Shown here: positions 29,757-39,999 of the stretch, piece after piece | Position numbering within the stretch: the first letter of the stretch is position 1 | How the letters are laid out: the number at the start of each line of letters is the position of its first letter | Source of the DNA: Trichomonas vaginalis G3 | Taxonomy: Eukaryota > Parabasalia > Trichomonadida > Trichomonadidae | Direction: 5' to 3' | NCBI RefSeq assembly: GCF_026262505.1 | Contig: NC_067206.1 | Location: 30,333,896-30,397,895, forward strand | DNA length: 64,000 nucleotides | Made by a program: the position numbers and the translations under genes | Notes under the pieces: generated by a model | Database searches by the model: none | What the model was told of the DNA's origin: nothing | What the model saw: the letters and a program-made list of their open reading frames with translations, nothing else

Positions 29757-31311
29757 ATGCAAAACGAACAGCTTAACGAATTTACACCAGCTGAACATAT
29801 CCATCAAATTCGTTCATATTTTGATGTAATCGATAATGCAATTAATATTGGTGATACTAATAGAAGATATATCGATGCCAAAATTCCATCACAACCAGGA
29901 AGCGCAAAGGATCATAACTGGGTCACATTCAATTTATCTCCGCCAGGTGAAAATATGCTAGACCTTTATAACACATTCCTTACAACTACCTATAAAAGTA
30001 AATATATCCTGGATAATGCTATTACTGGCTCATCAATTCCAAATACTAATTCTCCAGGTTTCTTTGGCGTTTTTGATGAATCAATTTACACCATTAGCGC
30101 TTATCAGTTATTAGCAAATGGAAGAGTTATTTATAGTCAGGATATATCATTTCTAATTCACAGACTACAGAACAAATAAAGAAAGTTGATGTTTTCTCAA
30201 AAACGAGACATAAAGATGTATGGAAACATTCTGGAACAGTTCGAACAGGTCAAATTATCTCAGGACCTTTAGCTGCAGGAGCTGAAATTAATTTTGACAT
30301 TAAAATAAAGATTCCATGTCGTAAATTCCTTATTCTAGAAGTTATTAGATTTATTCCTGCTTTTGCAGGCAACATTCAGTTAAAGGTTAAATTTAGTAGC
30401 GATGCATTCCAGGTAACAGCACTGCCGGTAGAAGATATTTTAGCTCATAATCCTTCTTTAATCAGTCAGGTAAAAGATAATTATGACCCACCAACTAATA
30501 AATTTGTTCCATGGAATGAACCATTCAATATGATAACAGCAGTTTCTAAATCAAATGGTGAAATTACTGTTTCAACAGTTGAACAAAGATTAACGAAGAA
30601 ATCAGCTGAATTCATTGATTGCTTCATTCATCCTAAAGCATTTTCACTCGATCCAAATATTTACACTGAATTAGTCGACATTATACATCACAAGCTTTAT
30701 GTTTTCCAATTAAAGTAATGGACTGGATTCCTATGGACGGTTCGTTCAGTAAAGGTTCACCATCAGCAACTTTCACAGCAGCTTATACACCAATTAACGT
30801 TAAAAGCATTTGGGCTTTATTTAGGAAGAATGATAATTATATCGTGAATTTCGAAAATCCTCAATTTGAAACCCTTCAATTATCAATGGGTGCTTATGGA
30901 AGTATGCCAGCTGAACCAGAGAGCTCTTACGGTCCTGTGTTCTATGAAATGGTTGCTAATGCATGCAATACAAATAACGATATGATAGGATTTAATGAAG
31001 ATGTGATGAGGTCGTTAATTGATGATGGAAGCGTTAAACATTTATATGAATCATACGATAACACTCATTTCCTCTGTGGATTCCCTACGGAAACTGATTT
31101 CACATTTCAACAGGGTCAAACATCAACGGCACCAATTACTTATAAATTAGGTGTTAAAGCTGATGATACAAATATAAGCGAAAAATACACTGTCAAACCT
31201 TTATTAGGATTTCTTAGAAATGCTTGTTTCGCTATTCAAGTTAGACCAGCCGGCATCCCTGCTGTTAGAATTGATGATTATAATTTAGCTGCTGATGGAG
31301 GTGATGAATAA
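29757..31311 (+). pseudogene. Major capsid protein region of Polinton B
   Basis: Adjacent frames hold parts of a double-jelly-roll capsid protein: QNEQLNEFTPAEHIHQIRSY at the start, KIKIPCRKFLILEVIRFIPA (end of barrel one) in the middle, and a C-terminal stretch from 30718 with GPVFYEMVANACNTNN and AIQVRPAGIPAVRIDDYN. The same landmarks are seen in A (5740-7349). The start leader TTTTTATCTAACATAAAACATG fits the motif. A fossil with a few breaks. Confidence 0.65.
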
Positions 31312-31363
31312 AAATAAATCTAGTTAATTTTTAATTTTCTGATTTTTTTATTTTTATAAAACG

Positions 31364-31765
31364 ATGGAAAATAATAACTGGGAAACATTAGTTGCTGATG
31401 AAGATTACGAAATTAACACAAAATATCCGTATCAAATAAGAAGGAAGAAAAACGGAAAGACTGTCAGCGAGTATGAAGAAAAGAATGGATATATAAGATT
31501 AACCCTTAACGGTAAAAAATATCTTAAACATAGATTAATAGCTATTCAGTGGATTGATAATCCTGATAGTTTTGGGGAAGTTGACCATTACGATAAAGTA
31601 AGAAATAATAATATGGTTGATAATCTACATTGGTGTTCAAGTTCTACAAATAATAGAAATAGAAGTAAAGCAAATGGAGTAGAATATAATTTCGTTGATG
31701 AAATCAGTGAAAATTCAAGGCAAACCCAAATTTTAGCTAAAAGTGACAGGAAAAAAAACGTTTAG
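31364..31765 (+). CDS. HNH endonuclease
   Basis: 133 residues. A NUMOD4-like opening (ISTK-type region KYPYQIRRKKNGKTV, GYIRLTLNGKKYLKHRLIAI) leads into the HNH core QWIDNPDSFGEVDHYDKVRN, NNMVDNLHWCSSSTNNRNRS. Likely a DNA-nicking or cutting enzyme acting on its own element or on rivals. The leader TTTTTATTTTTATAAAACGATG matches. A has a relative within 16100-16794. Confidence 0.8.
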   Translation: MENNNWETLVADEDYEINTKYPYQIRRKKNGKTVSEYEEKNGYIRLTLNGKKYLKHRLIAIQWIDNPDSFGEVDHYDKVRNNNMVDNLHWCSSSTNNRNRSKANGVEYNFVDEISENSRQTQILAKSDRKKNV

Positions 31766-31806
31766 TATTAAAAAAAAAGACCGATGAGAGCTTCGTTCGA
31801 AATATA

Positions 31807-31866
31807 GAGGGAACTGAGAATGCGCAACCATTCTCAGGGAATATTGGATGCTATTCCCGTTCCCTC
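31807..31866. repeat. Perfect 60-bp T-shaped (three-way junction) palindrome
   Basis: An outer stem GAGGGAAC/GTTCCCTC (31807-31814, 31859-31866) encloses two complete hairpins: TGAGAATG-CGCAAC-CATTCTCA (31815-31836) and GGGAATA-TTGGATGC-TATTCCC (31837-31858). Every stem is fully paired and no base is left over at the junction. It lies 40 bases after the HNH stop. Confidence 0.85.
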
Positions 31867-31910
31867 TGTATGGAAAATTGAGGTTTTCAAAGGGAGTTAA
31901 AATAATATCA

Positions 31911-32261
31911 AATTTATACTAATTTACTTCAAAATACAAAAGTATTTGACAGCTAAAATTAGTTACTTTAGCAAGCCTATCAATACCCTTTTACGATTAT
32001 TGTTACTTTTTCGAAATAAAAGTAAAAACAAATTTATACTAATTTACTTCAAAATACAAAAGTATTTGACAGCTAAAATTAGTTACTTTAGCAAGCCTAT
32101 CAATACCCTTTTACGATTATTGTTACTTTTTCGAAATAAAAGTAAAAACAAATTTATACTAATTTACTTCAAAATACAAAAGTATTTGACAGCTAAAATT
32201 AGTTACTTTAGCAAGCCTATCAATACCCTTTTACGATTATTGCTACTTTTTCGAAATAAAA
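31911..32261. repeat. 120-bp tandem repeat, 2.9 copies
   Basis: Copies at 31911, 32031 and 32151; the first two look identical, the third differs by a base or so and is cut at 32261. An open frame across it is an effect of the period being a multiple of three. The near-identity means recent expansion. Confidence 0.9.
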
Positions 32262-32360
32262 TAAATTTATTATCAAAAACCTTTTTTTTAGTAAAAATAA
32301 ACGAAATTTTTTACCTTATGAACTTTTGATGGAAATATGCAAATTTAAAATAATAAAGAA

Positions 32361-32518
32361 AGCCGCGAGCGAATCGAGCGGCTTAGGTCTAAGATTTTGA
32401 TTCAAATCTTTGCTTATATTCCTTAAATTCTTTATGAAACTCGCAACAGTTCCATAAAAAATTTTAAATTCTAAACTGTCGAAATTACCGATCGGTAATC
32501 ACACCCTTCATGGGTGTG
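32361..32518. repeat. Cluster of four hairpins downstream of the tandem repeat
   Basis: AGCCGC...GCGGCT (32361-32383), AAGATTT-TGATT-CAAATCTT type (32391-32409), ATTACCGATCGGTAAT (32484-32499) and CACACCC-TTCAT-GGGTGTG (32500-32518). The last two abut and form a further double hairpin. Confidence 0.7.
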
Positions 32519-32785
32519 TCACTTTTTACAGGCGTGTCACTTTTAGCTAAAATTACCCCTACTCAAAATTCAATTACTGTTTCACATTACGGAAATCATG
32601 AATTTGAGGATTTATTTTACGACATCGATGCAGATTTGTTTTATTATTATAACGGTCGTCAGTATAAAGAACTATACATTAATGAAAACATAAATGGTTC
32701 ATTATATGTTAATGTTTATGATGTTAATGGAAAAAGAACATGCATTACGTATAGTAAATTCAAACGCTTACATAATTTAATATGA
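32510..32785 (+). CDS. Possible HNH-associated remnant
   Basis: 91 residues with DLFYYYNGRQYKELYINENI and NVYDVNGKRTCITYSKFKRL, resembling the N-terminal recognition part of NUMOD/HNH proteins but without an HNH core. The start lies inside a hairpin and may be wrong. Either a remnant or a stand-alone small protein. Confidence 0.35.
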   Translation: MGVSLFTGVSLLAKITPTQNSITVSHYGNHEFEDLFYDIDADLFYYYNGRQYKELYINENINGSLYVNVYDVNGKRTCITYSKFKRLHNLI

Positions 32786-32831
32786 AAAGTTTATTTTTGT
32801 CTTGAACGATAAAAATATATTATATCATTAA

Positions 32832-32859
32832 GCCGCTACGCGGCGAGACCCAAAGGGTC
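32832..32859. repeat. Double hairpin after the polymerase gene
   Basis: GCCGC-TAC-GCGGC then GACCC-AAA-GGGTC. It stands between the convergent ends of the 32510 and polymerase genes, where a terminator function is possible. Confidence 0.75.
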
Positions 32860-32865
32860 ATGACT

Positions 32866-35800
32866 TCAGAACTTTAATTTCCTTATGAAAGTATTTTTAG
32901 TCGTTATTGAAAAGTTAAACTTCTCTTCAAAACAGGGTGCTGTTGATTTGCATAAATCAAATGCGATTTCCTGACCATCGTGAAGGGCTTGATATAATTT
33001 CATTATACTGAACTCAGAATCTTTATCATATTTTCCAACAGGAATATGAATGTTCTTATCTTCATTATAATAGCATTGTACTGCGTCAGGAAACATTTCG
33101 TTAGCGGTTAAAGCAATGACATCTTGTTTTACGCCTTTCATACGTGCATGAAATGCAACTTCACCAATGTCATTTATTAAAAGGTCTATGTAAGTCTTCT
33201 TTCCACAAAATATCGACTTGTAAGCTAAACTTTGTTTATCTTTTGTGATTTCTGCAAAATCTGAATGAAACTGACCTAAATTCTTTCCTATTAATTCGCG
33301 ACCGTATCTATTCTTAAATTCATGAGCTAAACGTGGTATGTCTTCATTGAAAATATGCATGCTATCACAGTCCTGGTAAAAGATACTTAAGCCCATATCC
33401 TCAGCAGTGCAAAATACTTCATTCATGATACGTTTCGACATAGATAAGATATTAACACCTAAGGGACAAAAGTTAAAGTGTCTGCAAATGCTTTTAGTTA
33501 GTTTGAAAATAGTTTTATCCGAACCATCTAAACCTTCAAATTTAATGATATGGTTATAATTTCTGATGGCATACCTAACAGCATCTTTATCATCAATGAT
33601 TTTAATTTTCGACTCTATCGGGGACAAAATAGTTTTTCCATAAATACTGTTCAAAATTAATTTAATATTTTCTTGTAGCGGATTTTCTTCCTTCTTATAC
33701 TTTAATCTCAATTCAAACAATTTCTTTACTTCATCTCTTATTCTAAAATCTCTTTTTTCATCGTAGTAGTAACCCTGTAATACTTCGCAGCTGATGCCCT
33801 GATATTTTATTAAATCCTGCAAAGCTATGTGGTCCACATACATTAAACAGCATGTGTTAGAACTTCTTGGAACCTTTAGCTCCGGGTTTAATTCTGGATC
33901 TACTGTTATTAATGGAAAGTGCCTTTTAATCTTAATCTCGGTTATTTTTATTAAAACAAAGAATCCGGAAATGAATTTCTCACCTTCAGGCTCGCCCTGG
34001 TCATCATCGAATAAATGTTTTAACAAATATTCACTGTTTAACATTTCTTTCTTCATAACCTTTGGAATTCCTTCTAAAGTATAAAGTCTCGCAATAGCTG
34101 AGGGATATAATGAAACAGCATCGAAGTCAGCAATGAGTTTCTTTTCGCTCTTTTGTTTCATGTTATCTGACAGCATACATCTTCCACCTTGAATACAGCG
34201 TGAAATAAATTCTCTTGGTTTATTTGAAAGGTCATATAAATTTCCATTCGGGAAATATACTCTGTTTTCGAAAAGTTTGTTAGCGATTGAACAATGCTAA
34301 CGTAATCATAAACGTTTAAATCAAACTCTTTCAATATATCATTTCTGAACTTAACAAAACCTTCTCTTAAAATCCTTACGTCCTGTTTGCAATAAAATGA
34401 GCTATATTTTTCTAAATCGAAATGGTTTTCATCTATTCTGCAGTTTTCGATTAAATCTATGTTTTTCATGAACGTTTCAATATCTTTTACAAACTTACAC
34501 GCTTCAGAAATTACGCCAGTTTTGTTATCATTAACTAATAAAGAGCTTGAATAATATTGATACGGAAATACTTCCTTTTCACCACACTGCAAATGAAACA
34601 TTTCAGGAAATAGTTTAAGCTTCTTATTTATAACAGTGTATGAATCTTTAATAATGATTGCTTTACCTTTATATATTCCCGTTATCTGCATTGTTCTAGA
34701 ACCCTTAATAATTGGTGTTCCGCTAATTTCTGTTAAATGTCTTAAAATGAAATTGATATCATAACTGAGGTTATGAAAATATATTAAACTTTTATCAGGA
34801 ATTCTTTCTAAAAATTTTGTTGCACAATTTTGACCCCAAATGCTTTCGCTAATCTTTCCATCTTCACTATCATAACAAATGTTAAAGGCTTTATGAACTC
34901 CATCAGTGCTACATTCAAAGTCAGCGAAGAAAATGTGTTCAGGAATGAATTTTTGTTTTGATTTATCACTATCTTTACTTTCAGACTTTTTCTTTAACTG
35001 AACACAGTAGTTCGGGGTATAATTTAAATCTTTAAACGGTGCAAGTTTTTGTTTATATAAATCTGTTGTATAAGTGAAAAGTTCACCATAAGATAACGGT
35101 TCAAAGTAATTGCACTCTCTTAATGTTTTCAAAATATCCCATAAAGGAGTTGTTCGCGTAGAATCAATAACAAATCTATTTTCCCTTTTCTTATATATTT
35201 TCATTTGACGCTCAATATTCCAGCCGCCTAATGATTTGAGAATTTCGTTATAATTTATGATAAAATATGTTGTCATAGGTAATCTTTCATTTAACATGTA
35301 ATGGTCTTCAACAAGAAGTAAGTCAATAGTTCGAACAGTTTCACATTCTTTTGGTATATATCTCTTTATTTCATTATGTCTAGAGTCATTGAAATAACCA
35401 ATGGTAACATTAAATGCTATGCCTGTTGCGTTAGAAATTTCCTGAATCTTACTTTGTGGAAAATCTCTAACTCTAATAACTTCACGCATGTGGTCTACCG
35501 TCTGCTCATCAACTCCAGCCTGAATGCAAGCATAAACGAAGCAGTTATCTTCTGTCATCAACTTAGCAGTTCTTTTGTTAAGTTCATTGAAAATTTGATA
35601 GCGTTCAAGATTTATAGGTAATCTGCAAAGATACTTCCAAAACTCTCCGCTTCTCTTTTTATTCGTTCTCTTTTCATCAAGAATTTCATTCCAAAAATCA
35701 TCTATATCCTGTTTATCACCTATTTCTTTAAGTCTGTTTAATAATCTTTGCTGACGTGCTGTTAATTTGCTTTCATCTCTTTTTTCTCTCTTCTGTGGCT

Positions 35801-36623
35801 TACCTTTCTTAATATCGCTCATCGTTAATCCTTCATATTCGGTTAAATCATACATTTTAATTTCTTCGAGGTTCTTAATATTTGTCATGAAGAAATCATA
35901 ATGTTTTTCAATTATTCCGGCTGCGTTTGCTTCAATCTCTGTTATAAAGTTTTCTTGCTTTAACTGATGAAGCAAAGCTCCGATGTTCTCGATATTCAAT
36001 GTTGAATTAGTAAATTTACCATCGAGTTTATAACAAATCATCCATTTTTGCTGTGAATTTACTTTTATCTTCTGCAGAAGCCTAATAAACATTTTACCGA
36101 AACGTTCATGTAGGTAATTTCTGTTTTCTTCATTGAGTTCACGAATATTAAAATCTATGATTCTATTTCCTGCTTTAACATTTTTGCGTTTATTATTTTC
36201 ATCCTTCTTTAACCATTTTTCGTCATCAAGAGCTTTATCGTCTATAGATTTAATAACTTCGTTTGCTTTGCGTAATTGTGCAATTGCTTTTGCATACTTT
36301 ACAGCTATATTTTTCTTTTCTTCATCGCTTTTCTTCTTTCTCGTTTCCCCAACACTAACATTAGTTATATCATACATTTCTTTTCTTACTTCCTTCGGTA
36401 CCGCTTGTTTATGATATAAATTAACCTGAACATCGTTTAAAGGAAATGTTTTGTTATTAATGTAATCATTAATTTTCTCGTAAGTGACTACACCTCTGTA
36501 ATCATTGAGGTATTTAGCTAATGAAGATTTGTTAGTCGCATATCTTTTGCTAACTTCAATGTCAGCATTCTTCAATAACTTCTTAATTTCTTCATGGTCT
36601 AATCTAGATAGCTTTTTATACAT
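32866..36623 (-). pseudogene. Family B DNA polymerase with exonuclease domain (Polinton B)
   Basis: About 1250 codons in all. The upstream part (from MYKKLSRLDHEEIKKLLKN at 36623) contains a long family-specific region and exonuclease motifs FADFECSTDG, FHNLSYDINFIL and YCKQDVRILRE. The downstream part contains palm motifs DFDAVSLYPSAIA (A), LILNSIYGKTI (B) and FYQDCDSMHI (C). This is the normal layout of protein-primed Polinton polymerases. The leader TTTTTATTTTCCATAAAAGATG fits. A fossil with few breaks. Confidence 0.85.
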
Positions 36624-36722
36624 CTTTTATGGAAAATAAAAAAAATATTTTCCGTAAAAAATATAATTTAAAAATAAACTTAATTTTTTTAAATAATTTA
36701 TATTTTTAATTTTAATAAAATA

Positions 36723-37226
36723 ATGTCTGAGTACAAGTTCTATTCATACAATGCTCTCGCTACTGCTGTTAAGGGTGAATTCATAAATGGAAAAAACGTG
36801 AACGTTATATTCAATAAAAAGTCTGTGAAAGAATCTAAATACGGTCAGTTCGTTAAACCATACGCTATCATTATTGACAGAAAACGTTACACACCACATG
36901 AAATAGCAGTATTACTTAAACAGAAAGGAATATTTGTAAATATCAAAGATACACATTATACGATTATGAAGAACTCTAACGTTGAATTTTTCAGCATTGT
37001 TTTAGATTTATCGCAGCAGAAAGAATTCAAGAAGGCGCAAGGCGCCGAGATGGGCTCAAAGAGCCCTCCAGGTGAAGTAGTTGTGAAATATTATCCTTCA
37101 TCTCTGAAGACGATAACGAATAAAGATGTTATTCATAAACTCCTACCAGTAATTGAGGAAGCAACGATTGAATATGATGAAGAAGGAAGTGAAATAATTG
37201 AGGAAATAGACCCTGAAGCTTTATAA
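36723..37226 (+). CDS. Acidic-tailed protein next to the polymerase
   Basis: 167 residues, MSEYKFYSYNALATAVKGEF..., strand-rich with a long acidic end EEIDPEAL. Position next to the polymerase and the tail parallel Polinton A's 10637-11056. Candidate ssDNA-binding or processivity protein (inference). A double hairpin (37034-37066) is embedded in frame and adds a Gly/Ser/Pro-rich loop (AQGAEMGSKSPPGE). Confidence 0.5.
   Translation: MSEYKFYSYNALATAVKGEFINGKNVNVIFNKKSVKESKYGQFVKPYAIIIDRKRYTPHEIAVLLKQKGIFVNIKDTHYTIMKNSNVEFFSIVLDLSQQKEFKKAQGAEMGSKSPPGEVVVKYYPSSLKTITNKDVIHKLLPVIEEATIEYDEEGSEIIEEIDPEAL
37034..37066. repeat. Double hairpin inside the 36723 gene
   Basis: GGCGC-AAG-GCGCC then GGGCTC-AAA-GAGCCC, both perfectly paired, inserted without upsetting the frame. 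Confidence 0.75.
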
Positions 37227-37437
37227 GAAAATTTATTTTTGAAGAACTGAAGGTGTCACCACGTCACCATGTGTCACCATGTGTCACCTGGTTAAATGTT
37301 AAAAATGATGACAACATGACATTTAGACAACACAGAAGATGGAAGGCATTTTATGAGTTATTTTTATAAAAAATTAGTTACAGTCAGTTAGTCAGTAAGT
37401 TAGGACCTTCGGTCTTGGCGCTTTGCGCCGTCAATGA
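37227..37437. other. Spacer with GTCACC repeats and a double hairpin
   Basis: Contains GTCACCA repeats near 37253-37290, GATGACAACATGACATTTAG (a near-copy is at about 61635 in A'), several TTAGTCAGT repeats, and the double hairpin GACC-TTC-GGTC / GGCGC-TTT-GCGCC at 37404-37429. No gene seen. Confidence 0.55.
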
Positions 37438-38612
37438 AATTTACACCAAAAATATATTTTAGTTGAGAAGGTTAGATCTAACCCGATATCTAACCTCATT
37501 TCTACCCAGGTTATTTTATAAACGTTTCACATGATATACGTTATGAATTCGTGAAATTTTAAACAGTTTTGTAGCTTCTATTTCTTCAGTTAATATATCA
37601 AAAGTTTTAACGATACCGAAAGTTTCTTTATACTTCTTCTTAACATCAGATAAAAGGAAATCATCGGCTGTGGGATAGTTTTTATTCAGAAATTCTAACA
37701 TGTTCATTTTTTCTTCTGCCGGCTTCTCTGCTGCTTTCTTTAAGTCTGCGTAATCGTTTCTCATTCTTTCTATCTCTTTTACTGAATAATTATATTTCCT
37801 CACTGCCGCTTTACATTTCGAACACTGAGGATTCATTTTTGCGTTATATTCTGAAACCTTACCTGCTAAAATAACTAAAGCATCAATGGCTTTCTTTAAA
37901 TCTGAAGCAGTTGGTTTTATCTGTTCATGCCATACTTTACCGCTTCTGTCTTTATCTCTAATCTCCCATACACATTGAGCAGCTAATGAAACAAAGTTAT
38001 CGTAAGTCTTAAACTCCTCAGATTTATAAATATCAGAAATGTTTTTATAAACCATATCACAGTCTTTATCCATAATCTTGTGGTTACAATGAAAACCTAA
38101 GAATTCAGAATTTACCTTACGAATGAATTTCTTAATTTCTGCTGAATCACTAACTTTAACTTCAATTTCATCGAATTCAGGAACAGTCAATTTCTGTTGC
38201 TGAACTTCAGGTAATTTAGGTAAATGGTCTATGATATCTTGGATTTCATATAGCTCCTGTCCATTCGTTTCATCTTTCGCGCTACAGTTTAAATTACTTG
38301 TTAAAAGTTCCTGCTTAATTTTTTGTATTTCTGTTTCAAAAGTAAATGAAGAAGAAATGAAGTTTTTCATTTCTACTAACATTGACGTAGGATTCATGAC
38401 TAATGAATTTGGTGCCGTGCATGCTGTCGAAAGTGCTGATGTTTCGATTTTTGTAATCATATTTATATAAAAATAAAAAAATAAAAATAAAATAAAAACT
38501 AACTTTATTTTTTATTTCGTGAAAATTCATGAAAATTCAAGGGGTAGAAATGAGGGTAGATATCGGGTTAGATCTAACCTTTTCAACTAAAATATATTTT
38601 TGGCGTAAATTT
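37438..38612. mobile_element. TIR-flanked single-gene cassette (copy in B)
   Basis: Inverted repeats of about 70 bp (37438-37507 and 38541-38612) surround one gene. Each holds AAAAATATATTTTAG, the palindrome GGTTAGATCTAACC and TCTAACC-type iterons at 12-bp spacing. A 121-bp direct repeat duplicates the right end (38523-38643, 38644-38764). A relative at 61773-62925 in A' has the same layout. No convincing target duplication is seen. It may be a small transposon or satellite that lives in Polintons. Confidence 0.65.
37516..38460 (-). CDS. 314-residue cassette protein
   Basis: Begins MITKIETSALSTACTAPNSL. Helical, with HCNHKIMDKDCDM and a C-x2-C (QCSKCKAAVRKYN) that could bind zinc, a coiled coil, and a C-terminal PTADDFLLSDVKKKYKETFG domain that looks like a small helix-turn-helix. 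A' has a roughly 80 percent identical relative (61850-62761). With the iteron-bearing TIRs around it, a sequence-specific DNA-binding protein or transposase-like factor is plausible, but no catalytic motif is recognised. Confidence 0.6.
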   Translation of the reverse strand: MITKIETSALSTACTAPNSLVMNPTSMLVEMKNFISSSFTFETEIQKIKQELLTSNLNCSAKDETNGQELYEIQDIIDHLPKLPEVQQQKLTVPEFDEIEVKVSDSAEIKKFIRKVNSEFLGFHCNHKIMDKDCDMVYKNISDIYKSEEFKTYDNFVSLAAQCVWEIRDKDRSGKVWHEQIKPTASDLKKAIDALVILAGKVSEYNAKMNPQCSKCKAAVRKYNYSVKEIERMRNDYADLKKAAEKPAEEKMNMLEFLNKNYPTADDFLLSDVKKKYKETFGIVKTFDILTEEIEATKLFKISRIHNVYHVKRL

Positions 38613-38856
38613 ACGAAAACATAAACGAAAAAATTAATATATAAAATTCATGAAAATTCAAGGGGTAGAAATGAGGGTAGATATCGGGTTAGATCTAACC
38701 TTTTCAACTAAAATATATTTTTGGCGTAAATTTACGAAAACATAAACGAAAAAATTAATATATAAAATTAATGAAAACATTAATGATAAAATATATTTCT
38801 GTATTTTATCCGCTACTTTATTACCTAATTAACTTCAGACATAAAATATATTTAGT
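38613..38856. repeat. Second copy of the cassette right end plus AT-rich spacer
   Basis: 38644-38764 repeats 38523-38643 almost exactly, so a lone extra end with palindrome and iterons stands beside the cassette. The rest is AT-rich without a gene. Confidence 0.75.
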
Positions 38857-39932
38857 TCATAAAAATTTTTTGATTAATTTTGGCTTATTTTTATCCTTCC
38901 AGTAATCCTTTTCGAGTTCCGATAAATGTGTAGGGTTCGATTCTCTCAAATTTCTAGAAGGAATTTTATCATCCACACCTCCTTCATAAATGACAGTGTA
39001 TTCATCTTTGTCTTCATCATAACTCACAATTTTATTAACTATACCTCTTTTCGCTTCATCAACCGTCTTAGCTAATCTTCCATTTTCGCTTTCAACTAAT
39101 CGAAATTGTGGATAAAACGCTACTGAATGGTCAGCTGCTTTAATTAAATAACCATTACCCTGTGAGGAATCAACGATATAATAATCATCACTTAACTGAT
39201 TTCTTACCTTTTCATGTGGTTTATGTTCAAGAATGATTCTAACTTTAGTTCCTGGCAGTAATGATGAACTTCTTCTTTCCTCCGTTAACATTCTCTTTTG
39301 TTTTATGTATTCATCCTCCTCTTTTGAAGTCATTTCGTTTGGTTTAAATCCTGTGCTGTTATGAGTTGATTTATTATAAGCATTAATGACTTTATTCATT
39401 GATTCCTCCGTAAAATCTCTTTCTTTATTTAAATCTCTGAGCGTTCGAATGAAACGATTAATGATACCTAAAATATTATGGTTATGATCTTCAGTCGTGT
39501 AATGAGTAACGTTATGTTTAATCAAAAATTCAGTAATTTCATTTGAAAGGTATGCTGAATCCTGGTCTGAAGTTAATGAAGTGGGATGATGTTCTGCCAC
39601 GAACGTCTGCAAAACTCTTAAAACTTCTTTTGTTCCTTTATTTTTCATTATATACGCAAAAGCTTTACGTGTATTAACATTAATGAAAATCAAAAATGGT
39701 GGCTTTCTTCCTTTCTTACTCTGAACGAGTGTATCAAATTGATATGCATCATGGGTTTTAGAATAAATGGGAAGGTAGTAGTCGTATGGATTAACTTTAA
39801 CCTGATGAACTAAATTTTCATCATAAAATCTCTTAATTTATGTTCTATCATTAAATCCCGCATTCTTTGCAGCTTCATAGAATTTTTTAAATGACCTCCA
39901 CGGTGATGATTCGAATACTTCTTTTAAACTCA
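38857..39932 (-). pseudogene. Retroviral-type integrase region of Polinton B
   Basis: The minus strand from 39932 (MSLKEVFESSPWRSFKKFYE) to 38857. rve core blocks: FVAEHHPTSLTSDQDSAYLS, then HNHNILGIINRFIRTLRDLN, then a chromodomain-like or SH3-like C-terminal region with GTKVRIILEHKPHEKV and YEGGVDDKIPSRNLRES. It would integrate the element and make the short target duplication. Broken lightly. The leader TTTATTTTTACATAAATG fits. Confidence 0.75.
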
Positions 39933-39970
39933 TTTATGTAAAAATAAATTTAGTAAATTTCATGCTGTTC

Positions 39971-39999
39971 GCTCTTTTGGAGCTCAGGACTTTCAGTCC
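39971..39999. repeat. Double hairpin between integrase and fibre genes
   Basis: GCTC-TTTTG-GAGC then GGACT-TTC-AGTCC, at the end of the fibre gene. Confidence 0.6.

Noticed and set aside
31946-32329. 127-residue frame with LLRLLLLFRNK repeats
   Set aside because: Product of a 120-bp tandem repeat whose length is a multiple of three; no leader motif.
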